From Gyrodactylus bullatarudis (lineage: Eukaryota; Platyhelminthes; Monogenea; Gyrodactylidea; Gyrodactylidae), in the NCBI GenBank assembly GCA_012064415.1, contig SSNU01000077.1, positions 200,849 to 264,848 of the forward strand: 64,000 bases of DNA, given 5' to 3'. Every line of letters starts with the position of its first letter. Position 1 is the stretch's first letter. The notes below the pieces were generated by a model, which ran no database searches, was not told the origin of the DNA, and saw nothing but the letters and a program-made list of their open reading frames with translations. This document shows, in pieces, positions 62,201-64,000 of the stretch. The position numbers were made by a program, and so were the translations under genes.

Positions 62201-63333
62201 TTTTCAAGTGAACAAATTAAGAATTTTTATTTTCCTACCTCCGTCGAAGTGTACAGTTTTTCACGATTAATTCATAGATTTTCTGTCAGTTTTATCTAAT
62301 CTCGTGTTCTTATTCTAATTCTGTCTTATTATTATTGATGAATTTTCTTTTGCTTACTATCATTTCTCCTTCCTCTTACATGTACATATTCTATCATATA
62401 CATTCTATAGACATTAATGTACACTCTCAAACAATGTTTTGTGAACATATTACATTCCTATTATGTATGATAATGCTACGTTTGAACGTATGTAACATTT
62501 TCTAAGTCTTTTCCTTCATGAATATGCTATTATTATTCTTAAAACGATAAAGAGAAAATTATAATTTGAAATACTTTCTCAAATTCAATGCTTCAAGAAA
62601 AATAACTCGTTAGGGATAACTTGAAAGGTAAGATACTTTCCTTTGAGAATTTCTCAATTTCAGTCATACGTGTATTTCACGAGATATGGGATTCCTTTTA
62701 AAATAGAATATCTATCTATGTTGGAGTTAGTAAGGAGATTAGCTGATGGGATTTAATTCGTCAGTTATCTTTTCATAGATAAAATAGACTGAATAAAAGT
62801 AAATCATTTTTTGTAATCTATAGATTGAAATAATAGTATATTCAAGCGTTTGTTTACTATCTTAATTGATGAGCCGATTTTTCAATACAAATTTACTATT
62901 TTGAAATCAGTTGAGGTTCAGAAACTTTATTGTTGATTAAGAAAAATTCTGGTTTCTCATTGGTTGAAACAAGGTTCACTGAATAAACCAATCAGAAGAG
63001 AGAATTTCTAAACTAGCAAAAATATATTTTTGCCCCATATTTCAGCTCAAATTTTACATCATAGCATTAAAACGAGGAAAAAAACATGTTGAGAAAATTT
63101 TTGAATAAAAATGCAATCGGAATATTTGAATTAATTTTGATATTCTTTTGCAGGTCTTTCAACAGAGAGATCCTCCACCTCTTCTCTCGCCCCAATTGAA
63201 TTGAGGATGAAGAACATGTTTCTGAAATCCTTTGCCAAGAATCCTATCAAAAGTCACAGGGAAAATACCACTATTTTCGCTGAAGTCTCCTACCCAACAA
63301 ATCTTTCCCAGAGTTCCAAAGATTTCTCAGATT
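53231..63333 (+). CDS. DOK/IRS-type adaptor with PH and PTB domains, DOK7-like (incomplete at right edge)
   Basis: Twelve visible exons in one frame: 53231-53281, 53320-53709, 53768-54235, 54297-54442, 54613-54681, 54746-54929, 55710-55795, 56258-56295, 56477-56824, 56880-57115, 58145-58379, 63154-63333; about 810 residues so far. The last ends with a GTAAGT donor. The N-terminal ~208 residues look like a divergent PH domain ending in a tryptophan helix (QASKWKDSFKKIIK). An IRS-type PTB domain follows (~220-355): HKFKV, YPVYFCLGKSSVVFI, HPVLEIKYPLIREIGF, FNL. DOK proteins recruit partners to activated tyrosine kinases at the membrane; DOK7 acts with MuSK. The PH-then-PTB order and the serine-rich tail with SSSGIGTSSFNSSLYC recall DOK7, but DOK1-6 or a divergent IRS remain possible. 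Intron 11 is 4.8 kb and full of transposons. Confidence 0.7.
57939..57960. repeat. GA microsatellite
   Basis: A run of G followed by (GA)n inside intron 10 of the DOK-like gene. Simple repeat, no function inferred. Confidence 0.85.
58915..59738 (-). pseudogene. Merlin transposase remnant with frameshifts
   Basis: The first frame (59738-59457) has the family's zinc-ribbon region (CGDIM...ECRGCQRRVSLLKGAIFS) at residues ~32-68. A frame change near 59450 leads to a helix-turn-helix stretch (EKAEMLDLAESTVNNYFKKF). After further stops, 59125-58940 still reads GTKIYSDEW, FDHRTVNHKRNYV and a broken distal motif. The middle, with the first catalytic Asp, is not found. It is thus the decayed complement of the Merlin copy in Drosha. 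No convincing inverted ends were found around it. It lies in intron 11 of the DOK-like gene, antisense to it. Confidence 0.8.
59874..61338. mobile_element. Tc1/mariner element, 1465 bp, with ~220-bp inverted repeats
   Basis: Begins TAGTGGTCGCAATATTTAGG and ends with TTGCGACCACTA, flanked by TA (59872-59873 and 61339-61340). The arms are nearly identical from GGTTTTCAC inward to CATAAATATTGCG. Right-arm insertion of about 12 bp near the tip (ATATTTTCCCTATATT). The interior encodes a broken transposase on the minus strand. Confidence 0.88.
60250..61060 (-). pseudogene. Tc1/mariner transposase, broken by frameshifts and stops
   Basis: The N-terminal frame (61055-60852) has a helix-turn-helix-like stretch (SRAIANLLGCSCTSIKNILKRKGYKK). 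The catalytic part reads DEKKFNLDVPDG (about 60630-60590), then QHDNAPYRRSKHTKEFL with the second Asp. IDWPPRSSDLIQIESIWGTL follows, the usual Tc1/mariner end of the DDE/D region. At least two frame changes and several stops separate these blocks, so no functional enzyme is made. Confidence 0.85.
61817..62165. repeat. Foldback repeat in intron 11 of the DOK-like gene
   Basis: AATCCCATTTTTTTGAAC..GAAAATTTTTATTG..GTTGGAGGCTGATC..GATCAAGATTAGACAAGAAA is answered by its complement ending GGGATT at 62165. Arms are about 85-95 bp. Arm words resemble the foldbacks at 36.1 and 47.5 kb. The open frame at 62075-62299 overlaps the right arm and is not a gene. Confidence 0.7.
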
Positions 63334-63521
63334 GTAAGTAAACTCGGTTAAATTAGAGATTAAAAGTAACAAATTTAAACTAAAGTATAAATTAGGTATA
63401 GAGTTTTATTTATATCGGAGTTGCAAAGGATAAAGTAGTTTTTAGATCTCCCAAACTCGTCTGACTTCAAAAAAACATACATTTTACTTATAAATAGTGC
63501 AGCACCTATACTTACAAAGTT

Positions 63522-63777
63522 TAACTAGAAATATTTCGTTCTAAGTGCTTAGGTCGTATATCCCACAGGAACGTCTTATTTGGTATGGATTAGCCCATGT
63601 CGCCGAATGTTACAGCTTACTAATGGATCCCACCAAGACTGGTACGAAAGAAACTTACAAAGCATTTAGAAATAATTTAAGTATACATATATGGTAGACA
63701 TATACGCGCGTTTCGTCCTTTTTCTGGACTCATCAGTATGCCACACCTAAGCACCTAGAACGAAATATTTCTAGTTA
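63522..63777 (-). mobile_element. 256-bp inverted-repeat-bounded element carrying a hammerhead ribozyme
   Basis: Ends TAACTAGAAATATTTCGTTCT..TGCTTAGGT (63522-63554) and the complement (63746-63777) form 32-bp inverted repeats. The minus strand reads: inverted repeat, ribozyme, ATATATGTATACTT, ACCAGTCTTGGTGGGATCC, GGCGACATGGG, AAATAAGACGTTCCTGT, inverted repeat. Beyond the inner end GTAAGTATAGGTGCTGCACT is also shared with the copy at 34.6 kb, so the transposed unit may be longer than the inverted repeats. No protein is encoded. It lies in the last visible intron of the DOK-like gene, antisense to it. Confidence 0.75.
63697..63742 (-). ncRNA. Type I hammerhead ribozyme
   Basis: All conserved core parts are present in order on the minus strand. 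Stem I 5' strand GGCATA (63742-63737); core CTGATGA (63736-63730); stem II GTCC/GGAC with loop AGAAAAA (63729-63715); core GAAA (63714-63711); very short stem III A-C-G-C/G-C-G-U; cleavage triplet GTA ending at 63703; stem I 3' strand TATGTC (63702-63697), which pairs with GGCATA over all six positions (one G-U). This is self-cleaving RNA of the kind known from schistosome SINE-like repeats, Penelope-like elements and retrozymes. The minimal stem III, also known from those, often needs a dimer to fold well. Confidence 0.88.
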
Positions 63778-64000
63778 CATTTTTACAATTTTATTCACTT
63801 GAATTATCTTACCAAGGCTTACGTAAATTAGTGTATTAGTAGTCTAAAGTCTAGCTTTCCAATCAGTATGAAAAATCTTTCTCTTCCCTTACCATGGAAT
63901 TGTTCTTTTTTATTGATTTAACTTACCCTCGACAGTCTCTTCTTCATTCTTGATAATGAAATTCTCTCTCCCTTACTTTGTGTCTAACCAAATAACCAAT
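63778..64000. other. Intron of the DOK-like gene at the window edge
   Basis: No exon or repeat recognised between the hammerhead element and the end of the window. Confidence 0.4.

Overview
This window is nuclear DNA from an animal. It is AT-rich and uses the standard genetic code. Genes are split by mostly short introns (about 30-100 bp), with a few long introns filled with mobile DNA. Drosha, an Integrator subunit 1 gene and a DOK-type PH/PTB adaptor are all metazoan-type proteins. I cannot name the phylum. Short introns, a probable spliced-leader style intercistronic gap, a type I hammerhead ribozyme repeat and a universal stress protein gene would fit several invertebrate groups, for example flatworms or parasitic copepods. 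That is inference only.

Layout. 1-14.1 kb is a gene desert of decayed mobile DNA: a piggyBac-type MITE, a foldback element, palindromic repeats and a 3.3-kb element with 38-bp inverted ends. 14.15-14.63 kb holds an intronless universal stress protein gene, followed by a 1.5-kb element with ~235-bp inverted repeats (15.48-17.03 kb). 18.3-31.5 kb is a gene cluster. On the minus strand lie MCMBP (19756-22824, 5 exons) and, 130 bp downstream of it, a small acidic protein gene of unknown function. On the plus strand, head-to-head with MCMBP across 268 bp, lies the complete Drosha gene (12 exons, ~1203 aa). Two Drosha introns carry a Merlin transposon and a mariner-like MITE that itself contains a second MITE. 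31.5-41.7 kb is again repeat-rich, with a chimeric SINE-like copy at 34.3-34.6 kb and one possible small ORF. 41.7-53.07 kb is a complete INTS1 gene on the minus strand (24 exons, ~2584 aa). It faces a DOK7-like adaptor gene on the plus strand (from 53231, running past the right edge) across a 161-bp shared promoter region. The 4.8-kb intron of that adaptor gene contains a decayed Merlin copy, a decayed Tc1/mariner copy and a foldback repeat. At 63.5-63.8 kb, in the last visible intron, lies a 256-bp inverted-repeat-bounded element with a complete hammerhead ribozyme on the minus strand.

Functional themes: RNA processing (Drosha cuts primary microRNAs; INTS1 belongs to Integrator), replication (MCMBP binds MCM helicase subunits), receptor tyrosine kinase signalling (DOK-like), and stress-related nucleotide binding (USP). 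Exon boundaries were placed by hand from reading frame, splice dinucleotides and remembered conservation with the human proteins. No alignment or database search was run.
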